The notes: a model not told the origin generated them from the sequence alone. DNA of 7,518 nt from Pseudomonadota bacterium (GCA_030591195.1 JAUVBO010000102.1:1-7518); one strand, 5' to 3'; shown: positions 1-6,374, counted from the stretch's first letter. Numbers and translations: made by a program.

Positions 1-68
1 CGGCCTGAGGCCCCAAAGCTCAACTCGAGCAGTGCGACGCGCGAGGCCCGAAGGGCGGTCGGAGGGGG

Positions 69-116
69 CCCAGCTGCTGCAAGCAGCAGCTGGGGGGAGG
101 GGCGCCAGCCCCTCCC
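69..116 (-). terminator. Tandem GC-rich hairpins after the three-domain exported protein gene, candidate terminator
   Basis: Two perfect stem-loops lie head to tail just past the stop codon at 122-124. Read on the minus strand, the first has 9-bp arms (95-103 with 108-116, loop 104-107). The second has 12-bp arms (CCCAGCTGCTGC at 69-80 with its complement at 83-94), with only AA between them, so the real loop is probably CAAG. A smaller GCCC-GAA-GGGC hairpin sits at 46-56. None is followed by a T-run, so this is not a classical intrinsic terminator. It could end transcription by another route, protect the mRNA 3' end, or be an intergenic repeat unit. The structure is certain; the role is inferred. 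Confidence 0.45.
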
Positions 117-121
117 AGTAT

Positions 122-1390
122 TTACGGCGCGCAGTCGCCGGCGGTCGAGATGCGGTCGAGGATCTGCTCGACGATGGGGTTGACCTGGCCAGCGCCGACG
201 AGGATGTCGATCTTTCCCGTATCGTCCTTGCCGTTGTCGGTCATCCAGCAGAGGTCGGTGCCGCCAGAAGGACCGGCGCTGATTCGCAGGATGTACGAGC
301 CCCAGTTGAGGTCGGCGATGGACTGATCGAAGTCCTGGCAGATACCGCTGTCGGACGAGATCGTGTCGACGCAGTGGGAGGGGCCCGGATAACAGGCCTG
401 GGCGTTCACCGGGGTGCCATCGAGCTCGAGCAGGTGGAGCTTGTAGCCAACCGCCGGCGAGGTCTCACCACACTTGAGCTTGGCCGCCTCGAAGAAGGTC
501 CGGAAGAGGTAGTCGCCGGTGGTGGTCTCCTTGATCGTCGAGTTGAACGAGTCGTAGTAGAACTCGAACGGCTCCTCCTGCGGATCCTTGGCGGCGATCA
601 CCTTGTCGCCAGCCTCGGTGGTGATCGGGTTGTCGCTGGCGTCGAGCAGGATGATCTTCAGGTCGTACTCGCCGGCGAGGAAGCCCATGATCTGGGTCGA
701 CATGTTGTCGTCGGCGCAGGGCACGATCACCGGCGCGTCGCTGCCGATGGTGATCTTGACCTTGGCCGCCCCCACCTCGTCGCACTTGTCCCAGCTGTCG
801 CCGGTGGCGGTGCCGTCGATGGTGCCGTTGATCTTCCACGAGACGATGATGCTCGCGTCCTTGGGCTCCTCGCAGTCAGCGGGACAGTTGCCGAAGTCCT
901 CGTCGGGATCGCAGGTGCCGTCGCCGCAGCTCGGCCCGGGGTCGCAGTCCGCGGGACAGACCTCGTCGACCTCGCAGGTGCCGTCACCGCAGACCGGCGC
1001 TGGCGGCAGCTCGAAGTCCGCCGCGACGAAGTCGAACTCGAAGATGTTCGAGCGCGCCATGCCGTCGATGAAGACGCCGGTCTTCGACTTGGACGCCAGC
1101 AGGTTGCCGTCCGCGTCCTCCGCCGAGACCTGGATGTCGTAGCGGCCCTCCTCGATCGAGTCGGAGATCGAATACTCCAGGCCGCAGGGAACACGGAAGG
1201 TGGGCATCGGGCGCTCGGGGCCATCGAGCACGATGTTCCAGGAGTCGATCCCGTACTCCTTGCACTTATCGTCGCCGCTGCTCTTTCCATCGACGCTCCA
1301 CTGGACGGTGACATCGGCGATCACCACCACCGTACAGGCGGCCGCGATCCCCACGATCCCGACGATTGGCGCGATTCTGCTGAGCTTCAT
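122..1390 (-). CDS. Cys-rich exported protein, probable lipoprotein, three repeated domains (422 aa)
   Basis: Function unknown; I do not recognise a named family. The ATG at 1390 has a good ribosome site (AGGAG, complement at 1397-1401). Residues 1-19 form a short export signal (K2, R5, hydrophobic core) ending in AAAC, a loose lipobox that would make C19 the lipidated residue. The mature part holds three diverged copies of one domain (about 27-125, 181-283 and 292-420). Copies 1 and 2 share a [VI]xVxWx[VI][DN]G start, a VPC motif and FEF near the end. All three share KC (C43, C203, C307), a second Cys (C69, C225, C351) and, 13-15 residues later, a GxYx[IL] strand. Between copies 1 and 2 is a hinge with two CGDGTC...CPADC units (134-173, eight Cys). 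There are 19 Cys in all, so several disulfides are likely outside the cytoplasm. A beta-sandwich surface or matrix role is inference. No confident promoter is seen; a hairpin precedes the ribosome site. Confidence 0.85.
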   Translation of the reverse strand: MKLSRIAPIVGIVGIAAACTVVVIADVTVQWSVDGKSSGDDKCKEYGIDSWNIVLDGPERPMPTFRVPCGLEYSISDSIEEGRYDIQVSAEDADGNLLASKSKTGVFIDGMARSNIFEFDFVAADFELPPAPVCGDGTCEVDEVCPADCDPGPSCGDGTCDPDEDFGNCPADCEEPKDASIIVSWKINGTIDGTATGDSWDKCDEVGAAKVKITIGSDAPVIVPCADDNMSTQIMGFLAGEYDLKIILLDASDNPITTEAGDKVIAAKDPQEEPFEFYYDSFNSTIKETTTGDYLFRTFFEAAKLKCGETSPAVGYKLHLLELDGTPVNAQACYPGPSHCVDTISSDSGICQDFDQSIADLNWGSYILRISAGPSGGTDLCWMTDNGKDDTGKIDILVGAGQVNPIVEQILDRISTAGDCAP

Positions 1391-1402
1391 CTGCTTCTCC
1401 TG

Positions 1403-1610
1403 CCGTGCGGCTGTTGCTGCCGCAGTTAGCTACCTGATAAGAGGGCCAGATCGCGTCGCCACCGCGTGGCCACGGCGAGATCTGCCGTTTCCCAATCCAG
1501 TGTCTTTCGTTGGAGGTGCCTATCTTGTACCGATCATCATCGGGAGGCAATCCGCTTCTCCCACGCCACCCTGCTCACCACCCGACCTCCATTGTGCGCC
1601 CCCCAGTGGG
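1403..1610. other. Non-coding stretch between the two exported-protein genes
   Basis: I see no gene here. Open frames crossing it lack a convincing ribosome site and are continuations of shadow frames. It must hold the 5' leader of the leftward gene starting at 1390. Visible elements are a perfect 6-bp hairpin, TGCGGC / GCCGCA (1406-1411 with 1419-1424, 7-nt loop), ending a few bases before that gene's ribosome site, and a GCCAC-CGC-GTGGC dyad (1458-1470). A weak minus-strand promoter-like pair (TTGCCT, 15-nt spacer, TACAAG) near 1535-1560 is too poor to call. Confidence 0.5.
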
Positions 1611-1639
1611 CCCGGTTCAGTGATCCGCTTCACACCGGG
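1611..1639 (-). terminator. Imperfect hairpin after the single-domain exported protein gene, candidate terminator
   Basis: Eight bases past the stop codon (1648-1650, minus strand), CCCGGT (1611-1616) pairs with ACCGGG (1634-1639) and GTGA (1620-1623) with TCAC (1630-1633). This gives ten pairs with a 3-nt bulge and a 6-nt loop. There is no T-tract, as with the hairpins that follow the next leftward gene. Position supports a 3'-end role; the lack of Us makes it uncertain. Confidence 0.35.
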
Positions 1640-1647
1640 GCGGCCGA

Positions 1648-2160
1648 TCACGGCGGCTCGAGCCACCCCGCCTCGCACTTGTCCGGACCGGCCAGGCGCG
1701 AACGGGCGACGATGAACAGGCTGACGCCGAGACTGGTCAGCTCGCCCTTCCGCACGTCGCGCACCACCGGCGCCGGATAGACGACGCCGCTCTCGGCGGC
1801 GAGGCTGACCCCGTCGAGCCCCACCGGCACCATCGAGATCGCGTAGCGCCCCTCGGGGATGAAGAAGCGGGTCGTGCCCACTCCATCACCGCAGTCGAAC
1901 CGACAGCGGGCGGCCTCTCCCTCGCCATCTCCCTCGCATGGGTCGCGCCCCTGGGCGTCCCACGGGGTCAGCGAGAAGGCCACCGACGCCATCTGCCCGC
2001 AGGCACAGTCGATCCGGACCCCCTTGTCGGCGACGTTGACCACCCATGCTCCTTCCAGCGCGCCGCCATCGACCTCGACGCAGGCCGCCTGCGCCACGAG
2101 CGATACCATCGCCAGCCCGGCCAGCAGCCTATTGACCTCCCCTGCGACGTAGCTATTCAC
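1648..2160 (-). CDS. Small Cys-containing exported protein, probable lipoprotein (170 aa)
   Basis: Function unknown. The start is GTG at 2160, with a GGTGGAG ribosome site (complement at 2169-2175) eight bases before it. Residues 12-26 are a hydrophobic signal core with only R11 as positive charge. It ends QAAC, so C27 could be lipidated, although Q at -3 is unusual; cleavage after AQA is an alternative. The mature part (about 143 residues) looks like one copy of the domain repeated three times in the leftward neighbour: a tryptophan strand (W39), C90 followed 14 residues later by an EGRYxI strand (103-108), then DGxxLA (116-121), matching EGRYDI and DGNLLA in the neighbour's first copy. Other Cys are 52, 54, 75, 86 and 162. 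It is transcribed in the same direction as that neighbour, 257 bp upstream of it, and divergently from the tol genes. The domain relationship is my by-eye alignment. Confidence 0.75.
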   Translation of the reverse strand: MNSYVAGEVNRLLAGLAMVSLVAQAACVEVDGGALEGAWVVNVADKGVRIDCACGQMASVAFSLTPWDAQGRDPCEGDGEGEAARCRFDCGDGVGTTRFFIPEGRYAISMVPVGLDGVSLAAESGVVYPAPVVRDVRKGELTSLGVSLFIVARSRLAGPDKCEAGWLEPP

Positions 2161-2184
2161 CGCCGATTCTCCACCCTTCCAACA

Positions 2185-2212
2185 GGACTACCAAGAATTG
2201 CTGCAATGTCAA
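2185..2212 (-). promoter_or_regulatory. Candidate promoter for the leftward exported-protein gene
   Basis: On the minus strand there is a perfect -35 hexamer, TTGACA (complement at 2207-2212). After 16 nt comes TAGTCC (2185-2190), a weak -10. Transcription would begin near 2178, leaving a leader of under 20 nt that still includes the GGTGGAG ribosome site. The excellent -35 with a poor -10 suggests either help from an activator or a chance match. Confidence 0.3.
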
Positions 2213-2237
2213 AGAGTTCGCTTGTTTGACTTGGTAG
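2188..2237. repeat. 8-bp inverted repeat framing the divergent -35 boxes, possible operator
   Basis: CTACCAAG at 2188-2195 is repeated in inverted form as CTTGGTAG at 2230-2237. Inside it, GTCAAA (2208-2213) and TTTGAC (2225-2230) form a second inverted pair that overlaps the two candidate -35 boxes. The left arm covers the -10 side of the leftward promoter, and the right arm overlaps the -35 and spacer of the rightward one. A protein binding both arms could control both directions, but no regulator gene is in the window. The repeats are directly visible; operator function is inference. Confidence 0.35.
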
Positions 2238-2254
2238 GACGGCTGTGAGATATC
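2226..2254 (+). promoter_or_regulatory. Candidate promoter for the tol operon
   Basis: TTGACT (2226-2231), a 17-nt spacer, then GATATC (2249-2254) preceded by TG one base upstream (TGA-GATATC), an extended -10 arrangement. The expected start of transcription is near 2261, giving a leader of about 48 nt to the tolQ ATG. That leader contains a GCCGGC / GCCGGC hairpin (2265-2270 with 2278-2283). The -10 hexamer matches the consensus at only three of six positions, so the call is moderate. Confidence 0.4.
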
Positions 2255-2308
2255 TGAGTGCCAGGCCGGCGGTGGGTGCCGGCGCCGCGATCTTCCGGGA
2301 AAATATCG

Positions 2309-3052
<744 letters not shown>

Positions 3053-3142
3053 GGGCCGGGCGCCGTCGGTGCCGAGCAGGCTCGCGGCCGCTAGCAGCGT
3101 ACTAGTCATGAAACCGAGCGAAGCGACGAGGAGACAGTCGCC

Positions 3143-3604
3143 ATGGCGATGAGCACAGGTGGTGGCGGCGGCATGCTGTCGGAGATCAACGTCACGCCGC
3201 TGGTCGACGTGATGCTGGTGCTCCTGATCATCTTCATGATCACCGCCCCGCTGATCCAGCAGGGGGTCGACGTGGACCTACCCAAAGCCAAGGCCCAGGA
3301 CCTGCAAGCCGAGGAGAAGTACCTGGTGCTGCACATCGACCGGGCCAAGCGGATCTACCTCGGCAAGACCTTCGTCCCCTTTTCCCAGCTGGCCGACAAG
3401 CTCAAGCACAACGAGAAGCTACAGACCGACAAGGAGCTCTACATCCGCGCCGACCGCAACCTCTCCTACGGCCTGGTGGTCAAAGTGATGGCGGTGGCCA
3501 AGCTCGCGGGCATCGACAAGGTAGGAATGATCACCGACGCGGCCGAGGGCGAGGAGCGTGGCGCCGAGCGCGAGACCGAGGGCAACGAAGGCAAGACGAA
3601 ATAG
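3143..3604 (+). CDS. tolR: TolR, ExbD/TolR family motor subunit (153 aa)
   Basis: TolR pairs with TolQ as the proton-responsive subunit of the Tol motor. After a glycine-rich start comes the family signature INVTPLVDVMLVLLIIFMITAP (15-36), a single membrane segment whose D22 corresponds to the essential Asp23 of E. coli TolR. The rest is periplasmic: the YLVLHID strand, then KELYIRADRNLSYGLVVKVM (residues 99-118) and GIDKVGMITD, typical of ExbD/TolR. It ends in a charged Glu/Lys tail. Length is close to the usual 140 or so residues. GAGGAG (3128-3133), nine bases before the ATG at 3143, supports this start. A second in-frame ATG at 3149 overlaps the stop of a 14-codon upstream frame. The gap of 90 bp after tolQ is wider than is typical of tight operons and contains small dyads, e.g. 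GGCGCC-GTC-GGTGCC (3059-3073). Confidence 0.93.
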   Translation: MAMSTGGGGGMLSEINVTPLVDVMLVLLIIFMITAPLIQQGVDVDLPKAKAQDLQAEEKYLVLHIDRAKRIYLGKTFVPFSQLADKLKHNEKLQTDKELYIRADRNLSYGLVVKVMAVAKLAGIDKVGMITDAAEGEERGAERETEGNEGKTK

Positions 3605-3666
3605 CGATCTCCCGGAAAAACCGCCGGCAGCAATGAAATAGAAGCTCCAGCCAGCGGGTCGAAGCG

Positions 3667-3672
3667 AAGGAG
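3667..3672 (+). promoter_or_regulatory. Distant ribosome site before the tolA-like gene
   Basis: The only strong Shine-Dalgarno-like sequence, AAGGAG, lies 19 nt before the ATG at 3692, too far for usual pairing. The spacer holds a GTTC-GA-GAAC dyad (3678-3687), which if folded would shorten the distance. No in-frame start codon lies between. Translation may be weak, or may depend on the spacer hairpin or on ribosomes finishing tolR. Confidence 0.35.
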
Positions 3673-3691
3673 TGGGCGTTCGAGAACAACA

Positions 3692-4426
3692 ATGTATGGG
3701 CAGAAGAAGAAATTCGAGCCGCTCGCCATCGTCGGCCTGATCGTGACCCTGCTGCTTCATGTCGGCACGGTGGTCGGGATCGTGCTCTACCGTCGTTCGC
3801 TGGAGGCTGCCGTCAAGCCGCCACCGCCGCCGAGCTACGTCGTCGCCCGGCTGATCCGCAAGGGGCGCAAGAAGGACCCGAAGAAGCTGCCGGACAAGAT
3901 CGTCCCGCAGCTATCGACGATGAAGAAGAAGACGGTGGACCTCTCCGCCGACGAAGGCGCCGCCCCGAACAAGCCGAAGAAGGACAAGCGGGAGGCGAAG
4001 CTCTCCGACCGCCAGCGCAACGCCCTCGACAAGCTCGACCTGCTGGCCAGGGCTCAGCGCGAGATCGAGAGTGAGGGCGAGGGCGATCCCGACGGCGTGG
4101 TCGGCGGCTCGGCCACCGGCAAGGCCGGCGACCGCTACATGACGCGGATCGCCGACCTCTGGAACCGTACCTGGTCCCTGCCAGCGGTGATCCCACGCGA
4201 CCGCGCCAAGCGGCTCCACGTGCTGGTGGTGATCAACATCGACAAGAACGGCCGGATCCAGTTCCCGATCCAGTTCGATCGCAAGTCCGGCAACACGCAC
4301 TTCGACAGCTCGATCATGCTGGCCTGGGGCCGCATCAAGCGCATCCCCGTGCCACCGGTCGACCGGCTGGCCTCGATCCTGGCCAACGGGCTGGCGCTCA
4401 AGCTGAACTGGCGAGGCATTCAGTGA
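3692..4426 (+). CDS. tolA: TolA-like periplasm-spanning protein with TonB/TolA C-terminal domain (244 aa)
   Basis: It should connect the TolQR motor in the inner membrane to TolB/Pal and outer-membrane partners. Layout: a short Lys-rich cytoplasmic start, one membrane segment (11-33), a PPPPP run (43-47), a highly charged Lys/Glu linker (about 52-130), a GVVGGSATGKAG spacer (135-146), and a C-terminal TonB/TolA-type domain (about 148-244) with YMTRIADLWNRTW and VVINIDKNGRIQ. In the membrane segment T19-x3-H23 sits where TolA and TonB carry the conserved Ser-x3-His that contacts the Asp of TolR/ExbD. It is much shorter than the 421 residues of E. coli TolA because the linker is short. Its stop overlaps the tolB start. 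The name rests on context plus domain layout; a TonB-like name is possible from sequence alone. Confidence 0.85.
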   Translation: MYGQKKKFEPLAIVGLIVTLLLHVGTVVGIVLYRRSLEAAVKPPPPPSYVVARLIRKGRKKDPKKLPDKIVPQLSTMKKKTVDLSADEGAAPNKPKKDKREAKLSDRQRNALDKLDLLARAQREIESEGEGDPDGVVGGSATGKAGDRYMTRIADLWNRTWSLPAVIPRDRAKRLHVLVVINIDKNGRIQFPIQFDRKSGNTHFDSSIMLAWGRIKRIPVPPVDRLASILANGLALKLNWRGIQ

Positions 4427-5754
4427 TCAACTACCGCGACAACAACGGCAGGCGACGCCTCTGGCGGCGGCTCTCGCTGCCGACGACCCTCGGCCTGCTG
4501 GCAACGGTGCTGCTGGCCCGGCCAGGGCCGGTCCACGGGCAAGACCGCAAGTACACCGTGATCACCGGCACCGGCCGGACGCTCTACAAGATCGCCATTG
4601 CGCCGGTCATCGACCGCGGCGGCGCCGGCTATCAGGCCAGCGAGGCGACCCGGGTGATGACCCGCGACCTGACCCTCTGCGGCATGTTCAAGGTGCTCAG
4701 CCCCAGGGGCTTCCTCGCCGACCTCAAGAAGGAAGGCGTCTCCATCGACCCCACGGCGTGGATGAACGTCGGAGCCCAGGGCGTGATCAAGGCCCGTACC
4801 CAGCGCCTGTCGGGCGCCCGCTACAGCATCGACTTCTTCCTCTACGACACGACCAAGAGCTCCCGCCCGGTGCTGGCCAAGAGCTACAAGAGCAAGGGCC
4901 GCTCGGTGCGGCGGCTGGCCCACCGCTTCGGCAACGAGGTGGTCAAGTACTTCACCGGCGAGAAGGGGATCTTCCACACGCGGATCGCCTTCTCCAGCGG
5001 CAGCGGCCGCAGCCGCAGCTCGCAGATCTACGTGATGGAATACGACGGCCACGGCGTGCACCGGGTCTCGCGCACGGGCAAGCAGAACGTGCTGCCCGCC
5101 TGGGCCCCCGGCGGCGCGCTGGTCTGGACCGCGTTCCTCTGGAGCAACCCCGACCTCTACCTCCGCCGTGGTGGCCGCGCCTTCCGGATCTCCAGGCGTC
5201 CGGGGCTCAACACCGGCGCCGCCTTCTCCCCCGGTGGCTCGAAGATCGCCTTGACCCTGAGCAAGGACGGCAACGCCGAGCTCTACCTGCTCAGCTCCTC
5301 GGGCGGGATCATCCGCCGGCTGACCCGCAACGCGGCGATCGACACCTCGCCCAGCTGGTCGCCCGACGGCGCCAAGATCGCCTTCGTCTCCAACCGCGGC
5401 GGGTCGCCACAGATCTATCTGATGTCCGCGTCTGGCGGCGGTGCCCGGCGGCTGACGTTCAAGGGCAGCTACAACCAGGAGCCCGCCTGGTGTCCGCGCA
5501 AGGCGACGCCCCTGGTCGCCTTCACCAGCCGCGCCGGCGGCGGGTTCGACATCTTCACCGTCAACACCAAGACCGGCGAGGTCAAGCGGCTGACCCAGGG
5601 TCAGGGCAGCAACAAGAGCCCCAGCTGGTCGCCCGACGGCCGGCTGATAGTATTCTCATCGAGCCGCGGCGGCCTGTGGCTGATGGACCCCGACGGCCTG
5701 AACCAACACCGGATCCATCGCGGCGCCGCCAAGACGCCCGCCTGGTCGCGGTAA
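4423..5754 (+). CDS. tolB: TolB, periplasmic beta-propeller of the Tol-Pal system (443 aa)
   Basis: TolB shuttles between TolA and Pal in the periplasm. An N-terminal signal (Arg-rich 10-17, hydrophobic 22-32) probably ends at VHG before Q40. A mixed alpha/beta N-domain (about 42-180) is followed by a six-bladed propeller (about 185-443) built from WD40-like PD40 repeats; SWSPDG occurs at 311-316 and 401-406, with degenerate relatives AWAPGG, AFSPGG and AWCPRK. Blade ends read IYxM...RRLT. Length fits the family (about 430). The start is GTG at 4423, overlapping the upstream stop as GTGA, with GAGG (4413-4416) six bases before; this argues for translational coupling to the tolA-like gene. The WRRLSL signal resembles a Tat motif only loosely, and Sec export is expected. 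Confidence 0.95.
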   Translation: MINYRDNNGRRRLWRRLSLPTTLGLLATVLLARPGPVHGQDRKYTVITGTGRTLYKIAIAPVIDRGGAGYQASEATRVMTRDLTLCGMFKVLSPRGFLADLKKEGVSIDPTAWMNVGAQGVIKARTQRLSGARYSIDFFLYDTTKSSRPVLAKSYKSKGRSVRRLAHRFGNEVVKYFTGEKGIFHTRIAFSSGSGRSRSSQIYVMEYDGHGVHRVSRTGKQNVLPAWAPGGALVWTAFLWSNPDLYLRRGGRAFRISRRPGLNTGAAFSPGGSKIALTLSKDGNAELYLLSSSGGIIRRLTRNAAIDTSPSWSPDGAKIAFVSNRGGSPQIYLMSASGGGARRLTFKGSYNQEPAWCPRKATPLVAFTSRAGGGFDIFTVNTKTGEVKRLTQGQGSNKSPSWSPDGRLIVFSSSRGGLWLMDPDGLNQHRIHRGAAKTPAWSR

Positions 5755-5776
5755 CCCCAACACGAGGTCTGCCACC

Positions 5777-6355
5777 GTGACGTGCTCCTTCCTCCAACAT
5801 CGCCTGACGACAGCGACGGCGCTAGCGCTAGCGCTGGCCCTGTCGCTGCTGCTCGGCCCGGCGGTGGCCTCGGCCGGGCCCGAGCTGGGCAAGCCAGCGC
5901 CCGGCTTCACCCTGCGTGACGGCGAGGGCACGCTGTTCCGGCTCGCCGAGCTGGCCTACCCCGGCCGCGCCCGCGCCCACCAGCCGAAGCACACCCTGCT
6001 GCTCGACTTCTTCCGCACCGACTGCAAGCCCTGCCGCAAGTCGCTGGCGAAGCTGGTCCAGCTCCACAAGCGCTACCAGGCCAAGGGGCTCAAGATCGTG
6101 CTGGTGGCGCTGCTCGAGGAACAGCAGGGACGGGAGAAGCTCGACGCGTTCCTCCGCAAGCGCCGGCTGCCGTTCACCGTGTTGATCGACGCCTACGGTG
6201 TGGCGGGCAAGAAGTACGTCAAGAAGGGCAACGGGTTCTCGATCCCGGCCAGCTTCATCGTCGATCGCGACGGCGTGCTGCGCCAGCGCTTCGGCATGAT
6301 CGACGACAAGGCCGCCCGCTCGCTGAGCGCGACACTCTCCAAGCTCCTCCCCTAG
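5777..6355 (+). CDS. Exported thioredoxin-fold protein, TlpA/ResA-like (192 aa)
   Basis: A predicted thiol-disulfide protein of the cell envelope. The signal peptide (about 10-33, with an Ala-Leu repeat) ends at ASA. The domain begins with the peroxiredoxin/TlpA-type entry GKPAPGFTLRDGEG (38-51). The active site is D-C83-K-P-C86, with the expected cis-proline at P157 in IPASFIVDRDG. Both cysteines are present, so it could be redox-active; whether it reduces or oxidises cannot be told from sequence. The start is GTG at 5777, with GAGG (5764-5767) nine bases before; no better in-frame start lies between it and the signal core. It follows tolB by 22 bp and is probably in the same transcript, where many Tol operons carry pal. 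Its substrates are unknown; the Cys-rich exported proteins at the left are candidates by proximity only. Confidence 0.85.
   Translation: MTCSFLQHRLTTATALALALALSLLLGPAVASAGPELGKPAPGFTLRDGEGTLFRLAELAYPGRARAHQPKHTLLLDFFRTDCKPCRKSLAKLVQLHKRYQAKGLKIVLVALLEEQQGREKLDAFLRKRRLPFTVLIDAYGVAGKKYVKKGNGFSIPASFIVDRDGVLRQRFGMIDDKAARSLSATLSKLLP
5819..5836 (+). repeat. Short 6-bp tandem repeat within the thioredoxin-like signal peptide
   Basis: GCGCTA occurs twice, followed by GCGCTG, encoding alternating Ala-Leu in the hydrophobic core of the signal peptide. Gain or loss of a unit would keep the frame and change only the core length. With so few copies, slippage is unlikely to matter much. Confidence 0.6.
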
Positions 6356-6374
6356 CGGATCCCGCGACACTCGA

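Noticed and set aside
32..1429. Plus-strand open frame of 465 codons covering the three-domain exported protein gene
   Set aside because: It is a GC-bias shadow: low-complexity Val/Asp/Gly/Leu/Ala/Arg composition, no domain, no good ribosome site. The opposite strand has a signal peptide, ordered repeats and a Cys hinge.
2258..2308. Upstream GTG start for tolQ adding 17 residues
   Set aside because: The extra residues are Arg/Pro-rich, unlike TolQ N-termini, the GTG lies before the predicted transcription start near 2261, and the ATG at 2309 has its own weak ribosome site.
3084..3111. Cluster of common cloning sites (NotI, NheI, SpeI, BspHI) in the tolQ-tolR gap, resembling an engineered linker
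   Set aside because: The flanking genes are in natural Tol order and similar composition, no vector or scar sequence is otherwise present, and overlapping palindromes such as GCGGCCGCTAGC arise readily in GC-rich DNA.
3633..3641. Minimal ATG-AAA-TAG frame in the tolR-tolA gap
   Set aside because: No ribosome site and nothing to separate it from chance.
4435..4470. Twin-arginine export signal on TolB
   Set aside because: WRRLSL matches only part of the Tat consensus, and TolB proteins are exported by Sec in known cases.
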